Below are positions 9,013-16,537 of a DNA stretch of 64,000 bases, one piece after another. Numbering within the stretch: position 1 is the stretch's first letter; every line of letters starts with the position of its first letter. Position numbers and translations under genes: made by a program. This DNA comes from Pseudodesulfovibrio alkaliphilus (GTDB lineage Bacteria; Desulfobacterota; Desulfovibrionia; Desulfovibrionales; Desulfovibrionaceae). The stretch lies in assembly GCF_009729555.1 (NCBI RefSeq), contig NZ_WODC01000001.1, forward strand, positions 1 to 64,000, in the 5' to 3' direction. Below the pieces are notes generated by a model. That model had not been told where the DNA came from. It made no database searches and saw nothing but the letters and a program-made list of their open reading frames with translations.

Positions 9013-10155
9013 TCAGGCCATGTGCGACACCGCCTCCTGGAACTCGTCCTCCTTGAACACCGAAAGCGGCGGCGGCTCCTGAAGGCTGCGCCCCGGTTCG
9101 TAGCCAAAGCTCTCCTGAGTCCGCGCCGCGACGGTTCGGAACAGTTCCATGACCGGGATGTCGTTAGGGCAGGCGTTGGAACACTGCCCGCAGCCCACGC
9201 AGGCCATGCTCATGTGCGCCATGCGGGTGAGATGGAAAAAGATGGTGTCCGTGGGCAGCTTGAGGCTGCCCTTACGCTTGGCCCACTCCACATACTGCCA
9301 GGGCTTGTGCTCGAAAACGTCGGTGTTGAAGACGCATTCCTTGCAATAGCAAACCGGACAGGCCACCCGACAGTTGTAACAGTTGACGCAGCCGCTGAGG
9401 TACTCGGAAAGATCGGTCAGGGTTCCCGTCACCGCCTTGGTCCTCTCGATCATGGCGTCGCGATAGGCGGTTCTGGCCTCCACCAGGGAGGCCAGAGCCG
9501 TGTCGCGCCCGTTGGAAGACTGGATCTCCTGCAACCCCAGAGCACTGAGCAGGGCCTCTCCCCGAGCGCTGTCGGCCATGGCAGGAATACTCTCGCGCAG
9601 ATCAGCCCCGGCCACGCCCACAACGATGTCCGCATTGGTCGGCGAGGGGTGCTCGCAGGCCATGCAGGCGGTGGCGATCCCAACCCCGTCGGCAGCCGCG
9701 TCCGCCCCGGCCAGGCCATGGAAGCCGAGAGTGGCCTCAAGCGGGTCCCGATCGCCCAGGAACAGCCTGTAGTTGGCGTTGTCGTATGCCCCCAGACAGT
9801 CCATGCCGATCAGAACGACATTGTCGAAGCTGCCTTGGTTGAGCTTGACCAACTCGACAAAAGCCCGGATCTCACAGGGGCGCATGACCGCCGCGATGCG
9901 CTCGCCTGCCTGGCCCCGCGTCAGGCGCGACAGGAGTTTGGCGCTGCTCATTGGAAAGGCCGGAGCAAGCGGGTCCGCGCCCAAGAGTTGCTCCGGATCG
10001 GTCACCAGGGTGGGCATGGGCATGCCCCTGCCGAAATGATGGACAGGCACCAGGACGCCGCCGACGGCCCCGTCGGCCATTAGCCCCTTCAGAAACCCCT
10101 GCAGGGCCAGGATCGGATTGTTCCCTTCCACCCGTATCTTTGCTGTGGTCGCCAT
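9013..10155 (-). CDS. FrhB/FdhB-like iron-sulfur electron-input subunit
   Basis: The 380-aa protein resembles the F420-hydrogenase/dehydrogenase beta-subunit family, which binds a flavin and passes electrons from F420, formate dehydrogenase or another donor into Hdr. Cys-rich blocks are visible at about residues 256-278 (CVNC, CRVACPVCYC) and in a ferredoxin motif near 315-330 (CVGCGQCSNACP). The middle contains the family-like MRPCEIRAFVEL and GMDCLGAY segments. No NAD-binding FlxA-type domain is encoded nearby, so this protein may be the port for the external donor. It sits between the MvhD-like gene and the large HdrA-like gene with short spacing. The donor identity is unknown. Confidence 0.8.
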   Translation of the reverse strand: MATTAKIRVEGNNPILALQGFLKGLMADGAVGGVLVPVHHFGRGMPMPTLVTDPEQLLGADPLAPAFPMSSAKLLSRLTRGQAGERIAAVMRPCEIRAFVELVKLNQGSFDNVVLIGMDCLGAYDNANYRLFLGDRDPLEATLGFHGLAGADAAADGVGIATACMACEHPSPTNADIVVGVAGADLRESIPAMADSARGEALLSALGLQEIQSSNGRDTALASLVEARTAYRDAMIERTKAVTGTLTDLSEYLSGCVNCYNCRVACPVCYCKECVFNTDVFEHKPWQYVEWAKRKGSLKLPTDTIFFHLTRMAHMSMACVGCGQCSNACPNDIPVMELFRTVAARTQESFGYEPGRSLQEPPPLSVFKEDEFQEAVSHMA

Positions 10156-10174
10156 GACGTCCCCCTCCTGCCAG

Positions 10175-10600
10175 TTAGACCACGGCCATGGAACGCGCTT
10201 CCATGGGACCGAGTTCCCTGATCTCGTTGATGAAATGGTTCACCGTGGCCGCAAATTCGTTGCCCTCGCTGGCTCCCACCCAGGTCAGCTTGACCCGGCC
10301 CTTGTCAATGCCGAACTGAGGCAGGATTTCGTTTAAGAGCTTGATTCTGCGCCGGGCCTTGTAGTTGCCGTTAATATAGTGACAGTCACCGGGATGGCAG
10401 CCGCTGACCAGCACGCCGTCCGCGCCGGAGAGCAGGGATTTGACAATGTACTTGGGGTCCACCATGCCGGTGCACATCATCCGTACCAGCCGCAGGTTGG
10501 GCTGCTGAAGCATGCGCGAGGTTCCGGCAAGGTCTGCCGCGGTGTAGGTGCACCAGTTGCAGACAAAGGCCAGAATGGTCGGCTCGAACTCGGTGTGCAT
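10175..10600 (-). CDS. MvhD-like hydrogenase iron-sulfur subunit (FlpD family)
   Basis: The 141-aa protein matches the MvhD/FlpD family almost from end to end. It has FVCNWCTY near the N-terminus (C14, C17), then CTGMVDP (C43), and SGCHPGDCHYINGN (C68, C73). These cysteines bind one [2Fe-2S] cluster that carries electrons from a hydrogenase or dehydrogenase to HdrA. No hydrogenase large or small subunit is encoded nearby, so the protein presumably works with the FrhB-like subunit next to it. The gene lies 9 bases downstream of hdrA and 19 bases upstream of the FrhB-like gene, in one operon. Confidence 0.9.
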   Translation of the reverse strand: MHTEFEPTILAFVCNWCTYTAADLAGTSRMLQQPNLRLVRMMCTGMVDPKYIVKSLLSGADGVLVSGCHPGDCHYINGNYKARRRIKLLNEILPQFGIDKGRVKLTWVGASEGNEFAATVNHFINEIRELGPMEARSMAVV

Positions 10601-10609
10601 GACTGCCTC

Positions 10610-12634
10610 CTAAGCGTGTTCGCCCGTTTGGGCGTGAGGTTGCATCGCATGTTCCGCCCCAGCGTGAGCCGGAGTGGCGGCGGGCATCATGCCCAGCAGC
10701 CCGTCGATCTCGTCGAAGAGCTGGTTTTCCGTAAAATGTTTGATCTGGGCCGCTCCGCTCGGGCAGTATCCGGCGCAGCTGCCGCACCCTTTGCACATGG
10801 CCTCGTTGATGACCGACACCTGACGGCGCTCGTCGAACTCAATGGCCGAGTAGGCGCACAGGTCAATGCACACCTTGCAGCCGATGCAGATGTCCGGGTT
10901 GATCCACGAGGTGGTCGGAGAGATGGAAACCTTGCCCCTGGCTGCCAGAGCCAGGGCCTGAGCCGCCCCGCCCGAGGCATGGGATACCGCGTCCGGGATG
11001 TCCTTTGGCCCCTGGCAGGCCCCGGCCAGAAACACGCCGTCCGTGGCCGTGGAGACCGGCCCGAGCTTGGGATGCTCCTCAAGGAAGAATCCATCCTGTC
11101 CCTGGGCCACTCCGAAGACGCGGGCCACCTCGGCCATGTCCGCCCGGGGCTCCATGGCTGTGCAAAGCACCACCATGTCCACCGGCACACGCACATTCAT
11201 GCCGAGCAAGGTATCCTCGCCGACCACCACCAGTCTGCCGTTCTCCTGCACTATCTCGGCGGGACGGCCACGGATGAAGGTGACTCCCTCCTCCTGGACC
11301 CTCTTGTAGAACTCCTCGTACCCCTTCCCGAAGCAGCGCATGTCTATGTAGAAGTTGTAGACTTTCGCATGGTGGCCCACCTTGTCCTTGATCAGGTGGT
11401 CGTACTTGAGGGCGTACATGCAGCAGGTGCGCGAACAGTATTCGTGATAGTTCCTGTCGCGACTCCCCACGCAGTGGATGATGGCCACGCTCTCTGGGGA
11501 TTCCCCGTTCTTCATGACGATCCTGCCGCCCGTGGGCCCCACGGCGTTGTTCAGCCGTTCGAACTGCAACGCGGTGTAGACCTCGTCAAAACGGCCGAAC
11601 CCGTATTCGGTCATGGGCGTCGGATCCATGGCGTCATACCCCGTGGCCAGGACAATGCTGCCCACATGAAAAACCTCCCGGCTCTCCCGCATGGCGTAGT
11701 CTATGGCCCCGGTGGGACATACCTGCTGGCACAAACCGCACTTGTCTTTGGTGATCTTGCGACAGATGGCGCCGTCGATGACAGGAGTGTTGGGCACGGC
11801 CTGAGGCGAGTTGCGGTAGATGGCCTTGCGCATGCCAAGCCCCTCGTTGAATTCGTTGGGCGCCTTGGTCGGGCACTTTTCCAGGCACGCCCCGCAGCCT
11901 GTGCAGATGTCCGCGTTGATGTAACGCGGCCGATGCAGGACTGTGACCGTGTAGTTGCCCACAAACCCGGATACGTCCACCACCTCGCTCCAGGTCATCA
12001 GGTTGATGTTTGGCTCCTGGGAGACGGCCACCATCTTGGGGGTCGAGATGCAGGCCGCGCAGTCGAGGGTTGGAAATGTCTTGTCGAACTGGGCCATGTG
12101 CCCGCCGATGGAGGGCGATTTTTCCACCAGATGCACCCGGTGGCCGGACTTGGCGATATCGAGGGCGGCCTGGATGCCCGCAATGCCCGCACCCACGACC
12201 ATGACGTCGGGCAACACGTCCACCTCACGCGAGAACAGCTCCTGGTGCCTGCCCACCCGCTCCACGGCGGCTTCCACGATGTGCTTTGCCTTGGCCGTGG
12301 CCTCTGCCGGGTCTGCGGTGATCCACGAGCAGTGCTCGCGGATGCAGGCGTGCTGCATCAGATAAGGGTTGAGCCCTCCCCTGGCGCATGCTTTCTGAAA
12401 CGTCTTCTCGTGCAGACGGGGCGAACAGGACGCCACCACCACCCGGTTCAGACCGTGTTCGCCGATGTCCCTGATGATCATCTCCTGACCGGGATCGGAA
12501 CACATGAACTGATAATCGCGAGATACCGCCACGTTCCTGATCCGCCCCGCATACTCGGCGACATCGGCGCAATCGACCTTGCCCGCAATGTTCGAGCCGC
12601 AATGACACACGTACACGCCGATCTTCTCAGCCAT
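10610..12634 (-). CDS. hdrA: Heterodisulfide reductase subunit A
   Basis: The 674-aa protein is a standard-length HdrA. It has an N-terminal thioredoxin-reductase-like part beginning GVYVCHCGSN, an FAD motif VGAGIAG (147-153), the HdrA signature DCAACISTPKM (191-201), ferredoxin sites at C244-C254 and C292-C306, and a C-terminal two-cluster ferredoxin (about 575-640). HdrA holds the FAD at which electron bifurcation takes place. A Cys is present throughout; no in-frame UGA was needed. The start is set by GAGGAGGGG upstream of ATG at 12634. It is the first large gene of the operon. A canonical HdrA plus a second, fused HdrA-like protein in one operon suggests a heteromeric flavoprotein core (inference). 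Confidence 0.92.
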   Translation of the reverse strand: MAEKIGVYVCHCGSNIAGKVDCADVAEYAGRIRNVAVSRDYQFMCSDPGQEMIIRDIGEHGLNRVVVASCSPRLHEKTFQKACARGGLNPYLMQHACIREHCSWITADPAEATAKAKHIVEAAVERVGRHQELFSREVDVLPDVMVVGAGIAGIQAALDIAKSGHRVHLVEKSPSIGGHMAQFDKTFPTLDCAACISTPKMVAVSQEPNINLMTWSEVVDVSGFVGNYTVTVLHRPRYINADICTGCGACLEKCPTKAPNEFNEGLGMRKAIYRNSPQAVPNTPVIDGAICRKITKDKCGLCQQVCPTGAIDYAMRESREVFHVGSIVLATGYDAMDPTPMTEYGFGRFDEVYTALQFERLNNAVGPTGGRIVMKNGESPESVAIIHCVGSRDRNYHEYCSRTCCMYALKYDHLIKDKVGHHAKVYNFYIDMRCFGKGYEEFYKRVQEEGVTFIRGRPAEIVQENGRLVVVGEDTLLGMNVRVPVDMVVLCTAMEPRADMAEVARVFGVAQGQDGFFLEEHPKLGPVSTATDGVFLAGACQGPKDIPDAVSHASGGAAQALALAARGKVSISPTTSWINPDICIGCKVCIDLCAYSAIEFDERRQVSVINEAMCKGCGSCAGYCPSGAAQIKHFTENQLFDEIDGLLGMMPAATPAHAGAEHAMQPHAQTGEHA

Positions 12635-12655
12635 GGCCCGCCCCTCCTCGCATGG

Positions 12656-12925
12656 TCAGCGAATGGTTTTGCCGTTGTTCAACTCCAGGGTCAGCTCGCC
12701 CACAAGCCGCTTGAGTTTTTCATTCTCCGCGGCCAAGTCGGCCTCGGACTGGGGACCGGGCTGCCTTTCAAAGACTTGGTGGCAGTTTTCAAGAAAATGT
12801 CCCCGCCACTTGTAGTACTGCCCGGGACGAAGATCGTGCGCCCGGCAAAGGTCATTGACGCATCCTCCGGTAAGCCCCTCCAGCACGATCCTCGCCTTTG
12901 TCTTGGAATCCCATTTGCGCTTCAT
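12656..12925 (-). CDS. Small HTH protein of the IS3-type transposase OrfA family
   Basis: The 89-aa protein begins MKRKWDSKTKARIVLEGLTG and continues with a helix-turn-helix (VNDLCRAHDLRPGQYYKWRGHFLE), the arrangement of IS3-family OrfA proteins. The C-terminus is a short coiled segment (AAENEKLKRLVGELTLEL), also typical of OrfA. There is no OrfB integrase, no inverted-repeat ends and no target duplication. It is 21 bases upstream of hdrA in the same direction, with AAGGAGGT before the start. It therefore looks like a retained or domesticated DNA-binding protein at the head of the operon and not a live insertion sequence. It could be a remnant with no function. Confidence 0.75.
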   Translation of the reverse strand: MKRKWDSKTKARIVLEGLTGGCVNDLCRAHDLRPGQYYKWRGHFLENCHQVFERQPGPQSEADLAAENEKLKRLVGELTLELNNGKTIR

Positions 12926-13038
12926 CCGCCATACCTCCTTGCCAATATCCCCTGCGTCCCGTGTTTCCGGTCTCCACCAAGGAGAGCAAGGGAGTGCCCC
13001 ATCATGCAGGCGGCCGTGCTTCCAAAGATCCAAGCCAT
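12922..13038 (-). CDS. 38-aa peptide, possible operon leader
   Basis: An ATG at 13036-13038 follows a strong GGGAGG five bases upstream. The frame encodes 38 residues starting MAWIFGSTAACMMGHSLALLGG, a hydrophobic half followed by a basic half (DRKHGTQGILARRYGG). The stop codon overlaps the ATG of the HTH gene as ATGA, the same coupling used by hdrC-hdrB. No family is recognised. It could be a membrane-associated small protein or only a translational leader. The evidence is ribosome-binding site plus overlap; there is no homology. Confidence 0.45.
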   Translation of the reverse strand: MAWIFGSTAACMMGHSLALLGGDRKHGTQGILARRYGG

Positions 13039-13119
13039 GCCAACCTCCCAAGGTCAAAGGGCAAATCGCACAGCACTGTTCCGTCTGCCAGCGCATCCGA
13101 GGTGTCTCATACTCTCAAG

Positions 13120-13135
13120 AACAAGTTGTGTGCCG
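13120..13135 (-). promoter_or_regulatory. Candidate sigma-54 promoter of the Hdr operon
   Basis: Read on the minus strand: CGGCACACAACTTGTT, against the consensus TGGCACRNNNNTTGCW. The -24 GGCAC is complete and the spacing is correct, but the -12 GC is GT. It would start RNA about 70 bases before the 38-aa ORF. The adjacent divergent gene encodes a sigma-54 activator. Confidence 0.45.
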
Positions 13136-13230
13136 AAACGGACATCTGCAGGAATATTCGGTGAATGCCAGAGAGAGTCGAGCCCCTGGGCTGATTTTCG
13201 GTTGGCAAATTCAGGCGGTTTTGTCTTGTT

Positions 13231-13255
13231 TTGCTGGACGAATATCGTTCGGCAA
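13231..13255. promoter_or_regulatory. Imperfect dyad, candidate activator-binding site
   Basis: TTGCTGGACGA ata TCGTTCGGCAA: 11-base arms match at 9 positions around a 3-base centre. It lies about 135 bases upstream of the start expected from the candidate sigma-54 promoter, a normal distance for an enhancer site. Confidence 0.4.
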
Positions 13256-13443
13256 GAAAGCCGATCCTGAACAAGAGAGTCCGGGACGCACAAGAACGCG
13301 TAAAATGAAGACGATGAGACGGCACGGACTCTCTTCGCCCCATGGCTTCGGGATGGCGGCTCAAGTCGCACCGGACAGGACAAATGCTCGCGCCGCTGAC
13401 ACCTTTTTCTTTTTTTTTCCCATGAATCCGGCAGCTAGGCGCA

Positions 13444-13473
13444 TTGAACAAGAACGCACAATTGTGATATGCT
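13444..13473 (+). promoter_or_regulatory. Candidate sigma-70 promoter of the activator gene
   Basis: TTGAAC (13444-13449), an 18-base spacer and TATGCT (13468-13473) lie 27 bases before the activator's ATG. A poly-T stretch upstream (about 13407-13419) may insulate it. Confidence 0.4.
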
Positions 13474-13499
13474 CTGTGCGGAAATACCCTGGGGGGGGA

Positions 13500-14912
13500 A
13501 TGTCCGAGACAGACATCCTGATCATTGACGGCGACGTCGGCTACACCGCCAAACTGTGCGAAGATCTCGCCAGACATGGCGTGTCCGCCGTCTGTTGCAA
13601 CTCCCTTGCCCGGGCCATGGGAATGTTGCACACCGGAAACTATCGGGTGGTCCTGCTCGGCGACGACCTTCCAGACAAGGGGATAGACGCCCTGGCGGCC
13701 ATTCGCGAAATCCCGTCCTTTCCCGAAGTCATCCTCGTCTCACGCAACAGGGACCCGGACGTGGCGGAACGATGTATTCGCGAAGGCGCTTGGGACTATC
13801 TGCTCAAGCCGCCCAACATCCAGCGCTTGTTTGTGCTTGTCGATCGCATAGGAGACTATTGGAGAAAGAGGTCTTCGACCCGTCCGCCCGTGGCGCTGCG
13901 CAGGGGAGGCATTGTGGGCAGCAGCCGGATGCTGCAGCTCGCACTTGACAACGTGGCCGTGGCCGCCGCCAACGAAAGCAACGTCATGCTCATTGGCGAA
14001 ACAGGCACGGGCAAGGAATTGTTCGCACGGGCCGTCCACGAAAACAGCCCGCGCCGGAAGAAATCGTTTGTGGTGGTGGACTGTGCGGCCCTGCCCGACA
14101 CCCTGGCCGAAAGCCTGCTTTTCGGTCATGAACGCGGGGCGTTCACCAGCGCCGACAGCCAGACCATCGGCCTGATCAGGCAGGCGGACGGCGGTACGCT
14201 GTTCCTTGACGAGGTGGGAGAACTGCCGCTGCCCATTCAGCGGGTATTCCTGCGCGTGCTGGAAAGCCGGACATTCAGGCCCGTGGGGGCAACCACCGAG
14301 GTGATGAGCGACTTCAGGCTGGTTTCCGCCACCAATCGCGACCTGGAGGCAATGGTGGAAAGTGGTGACTTCAGACGCGATCTCTTTTACCGTCTGCACG
14401 GCTCCCACATCCAGTTGCCGTCTCTGCGGGAAATCTCCGAAGACATCAACGAAATGACCTGTCACTTTATCAGGCGTCATTGCCAGCGGCTCAACCTGGA
14501 GAACAAGGGCTTCTCTCCCGATTTTCTGGCAGCGCTCCTTGATTACGACTGGCCCGGAAACATCCGCGAGATGATAAATACCGTCGAACAGGCCATCGCC
14601 CAGGCCGGGTCGGAGAGCATCCTCTACCCTCGCCATCTGCCTCGAAGGCTCCGCTCGCGAGTGGTCAGGCGCACGTTGGGCGGCGAGCCAGCCCCCGCCG
14701 AGAGCAAGCACCAGGATTTCTGCCACGACGCCTCCCCCCTGCCCTCCCTAAAGAGCTATCGCGCCATCCAGACCGCCCTCATCGAACAGGACTACCTTAA
14801 CCGGCTGATGGATCAGACCGGCGGCGACATTCGCCGGGCCTGCGAGGTTTCCGGGCTTTCCCGCGCCCGCCTTTATTCCCTGATCAAACAGCACGGAATC
14901 GAAAGAGGCTGA
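13500..14912 (+). CDS. Sigma-54 activator with degenerate receiver domain
   Basis: The 470-aa protein has a receiver (1-125), an AAA+ domain (about 138-370) and a C-terminal Fis-type helix-turn-helix (436-466). Walker A is GETGTGKE (166-173) and Walker B is GGTLFLDE (231-238). The receiver has the acidic DGD and Lys103, but the phospho-acceptor position is Gly54 (LLGDDLP), with Asp only at the next position. The sigma-54-contact loop is GAFTSA (213-218) instead of GAFTGA. The start ATG at 13500 directly follows a G-run and gives a normal receiver N-terminus; upstream extension adds no recognisable domain. It is divergent from the Hdr operon and most likely controls it, perhaps without phosphorylation. 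This role is inference from position and family. Confidence 0.88.
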   Translation: MSETDILIIDGDVGYTAKLCEDLARHGVSAVCCNSLARAMGMLHTGNYRVVLLGDDLPDKGIDALAAIREIPSFPEVILVSRNRDPDVAERCIREGAWDYLLKPPNIQRLFVLVDRIGDYWRKRSSTRPPVALRRGGIVGSSRMLQLALDNVAVAAANESNVMLIGETGTGKELFARAVHENSPRRKKSFVVVDCAALPDTLAESLLFGHERGAFTSADSQTIGLIRQADGGTLFLDEVGELPLPIQRVFLRVLESRTFRPVGATTEVMSDFRLVSATNRDLEAMVESGDFRRDLFYRLHGSHIQLPSLREISEDINEMTCHFIRRHCQRLNLENKGFSPDFLAALLDYDWPGNIREMINTVEQAIAQAGSESILYPRHLPRRLRSRVVRRTLGGEPAPAESKHQDFCHDASPLPSLKSYRAIQTALIEQDYLNRLMDQTGGDIRRACEVSGLSRARLYSLIKQHGIERG

Positions 14913-15008
14913 CCGATACCACCGGCCAAAACAGCCAAGGACACGCCTTGCGGGGCAGGCAGGACGAAACATTGTCCGGATGATGCGGGAGGACGGGACG
15001 GAGCGAGA

Positions 15009-16376
15009 CTATTCCGCGGCCGCTTCGGCCTCGTCCATCTTCTTGAGCTTGCGCCAGAGCCCGGCGCGGCTGATGCCGAGAACCTTGGCCGCTTCGAGCT
15101 TGTTGTGCCCCACTGCGGCCATAACCCGTCGGATGTGCTCCTCTTCGATCTCGGCCAGGGTAGGCAGGCGTTCGCCATGCGGACGGCCCGGAGCCGTTTT
15201 CGCGGGAGAAACCCCGGATTTCTGAAAACGCCTGGGCAGATCCTCACGGCGGATCAACCCTTCGCGCCGGACAATGACTCCTCGTTCAACGATGCTTTCC
15301 AGCTCGCGGACGTTGCCGGGATAGGGATAGTCCATGAGCAGATCCAAGACCTCGGTGTCGAACCCGTCAACTTTCATGTCAAATGACTGGTTGTAACAGG
15401 CCAGAAAGTAGTTGCACAGCGGGGGTATGTCATCGCGCCGTTCCCGCAAGGGAGGCACATGCAGGGTAAAGACGTTGAGCCGGTAGTAGAAATCCTCGCG
15501 AAACTGGCCTGCGCGGATCTTGGCCTTGAGATCCTGGTTGGAGGTGGCCATGATGCGCACGTCCACATGCACCTCCTGCCCCCCGCCCACGCGGTGGATG
15601 GTGCGGTCTTGCAACATGCGCAGCAGCTGGCTTTGCATGGGCAGGGGAGTGTCTCCCACCTCGTCGAAGAGAATGGTGCCCCCGGAGGCGGCCTCAAACA
15701 GGCCGGTGCTGCCCCGGCCGCCACCCGCCTCGGGCTCCTGGCCGAACAACTCCCTTGAGAGCAGGTCGTGGGAGAACGAGCCGCAGTTCACAGCAAGAAA
15801 CCGGCCCCGCGTACGCGAACTCTTGCGGTGGATGGTGCGTGACAGCAACTCCTTGCCAGTGCCCGTCTCACCCAGGAGCAGCACGGTGCAGTCCAGAGCC
15901 GCCACCATGTCCACGTCGCGCTTGAGCTGCTGCATGGCCTTGGTCTGGCCGATGATGCTGCGTTCCTCGCCGGGCCTGTCCATGCCTGCACCCGGAACTA
16001 CGGTGGACTCCGCCGCCGGCTCTTCCTTCAGGCTCTCCAGGCGTTCCCATAGCCGCGACATATTCTGCTTCTCAAAGTACTCGGTGTGCTGATCCTGGGC
16101 CGCCTGACGCAGGGTATTTCCGCCAAAGCCCGTGAGCAGGGCGGTGCGCATCCCCGGTCGCATTTCATGGAGTCTGGCGATGGTTTCCAGACCATCCATA
16201 TCCGGCATACGCATATCCACCACAGCCAGGGCGGGTTCCTTTGTGGCGGCCAGCCTCAAGGCTTCGGCGCCGCTTGATACGGCGACAACGTCGAAGCCGC
16301 GGCTCTCCATGCGTTGTACCAGGGTATCCCGGAAGCTTTCGTCGTCGTCTACGAGAAGGATAATGCGTCTGCTCAT
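15009..16376 (-). CDS. NtrC-family response regulator lacking GAFTGA
   Basis: The 455-aa protein has a complete receiver (Asp54, EYFEKQ containing the conserved Lys near 103), an AAA+ domain with Walker A GETGTGKE (169-176) and Walker B GGTILFDE, and a C-terminal Fis helix-turn-helix (LEAAKVLGISRAGLWRKL). The loop that normally reads GAFTGA and touches sigma-54 is replaced by a Gly/Glu-rich stretch (QEPEAGGGRGSTGLFE, 213-228). The protein may therefore act on sigma-70 promoters or as a repressor, as known for some NtrC relatives; this is inference. I start at the ATG at 16374-16376, because the receiver begins there. The upstream alternative at 16481 adds 35 residues outside any domain. It is last in the TauE-led minus-strand operon and the only output protein of the array. 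Confidence 0.87.
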   Translation of the reverse strand: MSRRIILLVDDDESFRDTLVQRMESRGFDVVAVSSGAEALRLAATKEPALAVVDMRMPDMDGLETIARLHEMRPGMRTALLTGFGGNTLRQAAQDQHTEYFEKQNMSRLWERLESLKEEPAAESTVVPGAGMDRPGEERSIIGQTKAMQQLKRDVDMVAALDCTVLLLGETGTGKELLSRTIHRKSSRTRGRFLAVNCGSFSHDLLSRELFGQEPEAGGGRGSTGLFEAASGGTILFDEVGDTPLPMQSQLLRMLQDRTIHRVGGGQEVHVDVRIMATSNQDLKAKIRAGQFREDFYYRLNVFTLHVPPLRERRDDIPPLCNYFLACYNQSFDMKVDGFDTEVLDLLMDYPYPGNVRELESIVERGVIVRREGLIRREDLPRRFQKSGVSPAKTAPGRPHGERLPTLAEIEEEHIRRVMAAVGHNKLEAAKVLGISRAGLWRKLKKMDEAEAAAE

Positions 16377-16537
16377 GGTGTTTCGGAGCTCTCTGCTCAA
16401 AGAACCGGCATGTGAGGGTTGAAAGGAGTGCGGGAGGTGCTCATTGAGCGAAACACCCCCCGCGTCCCGTTGGGTTTGCATGGTCTTGTGCCATCAAGGC
16501 GCTGTTCTCTCGACTCGCTCCCCATGGCTTGAGAATG

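Noticed and set aside
12985-13000. Second sigma-54-like site GGGGCACTCCCTTGCT upstream of the HTH gene
   Set aside because: Spacing of GG to GC is correct only with a shifted -24 box, and the site lies inside the 38-aa frame. The site at 13120 matches the -24 box better.
10379-13270. Long plus-strand open frame antisense to hdrA
   Set aside because: It is a shadow of GC-rich codons: low-complexity His/Gly/Ala translation, no ribosome-binding site and complete overlap with a clear hdrA.
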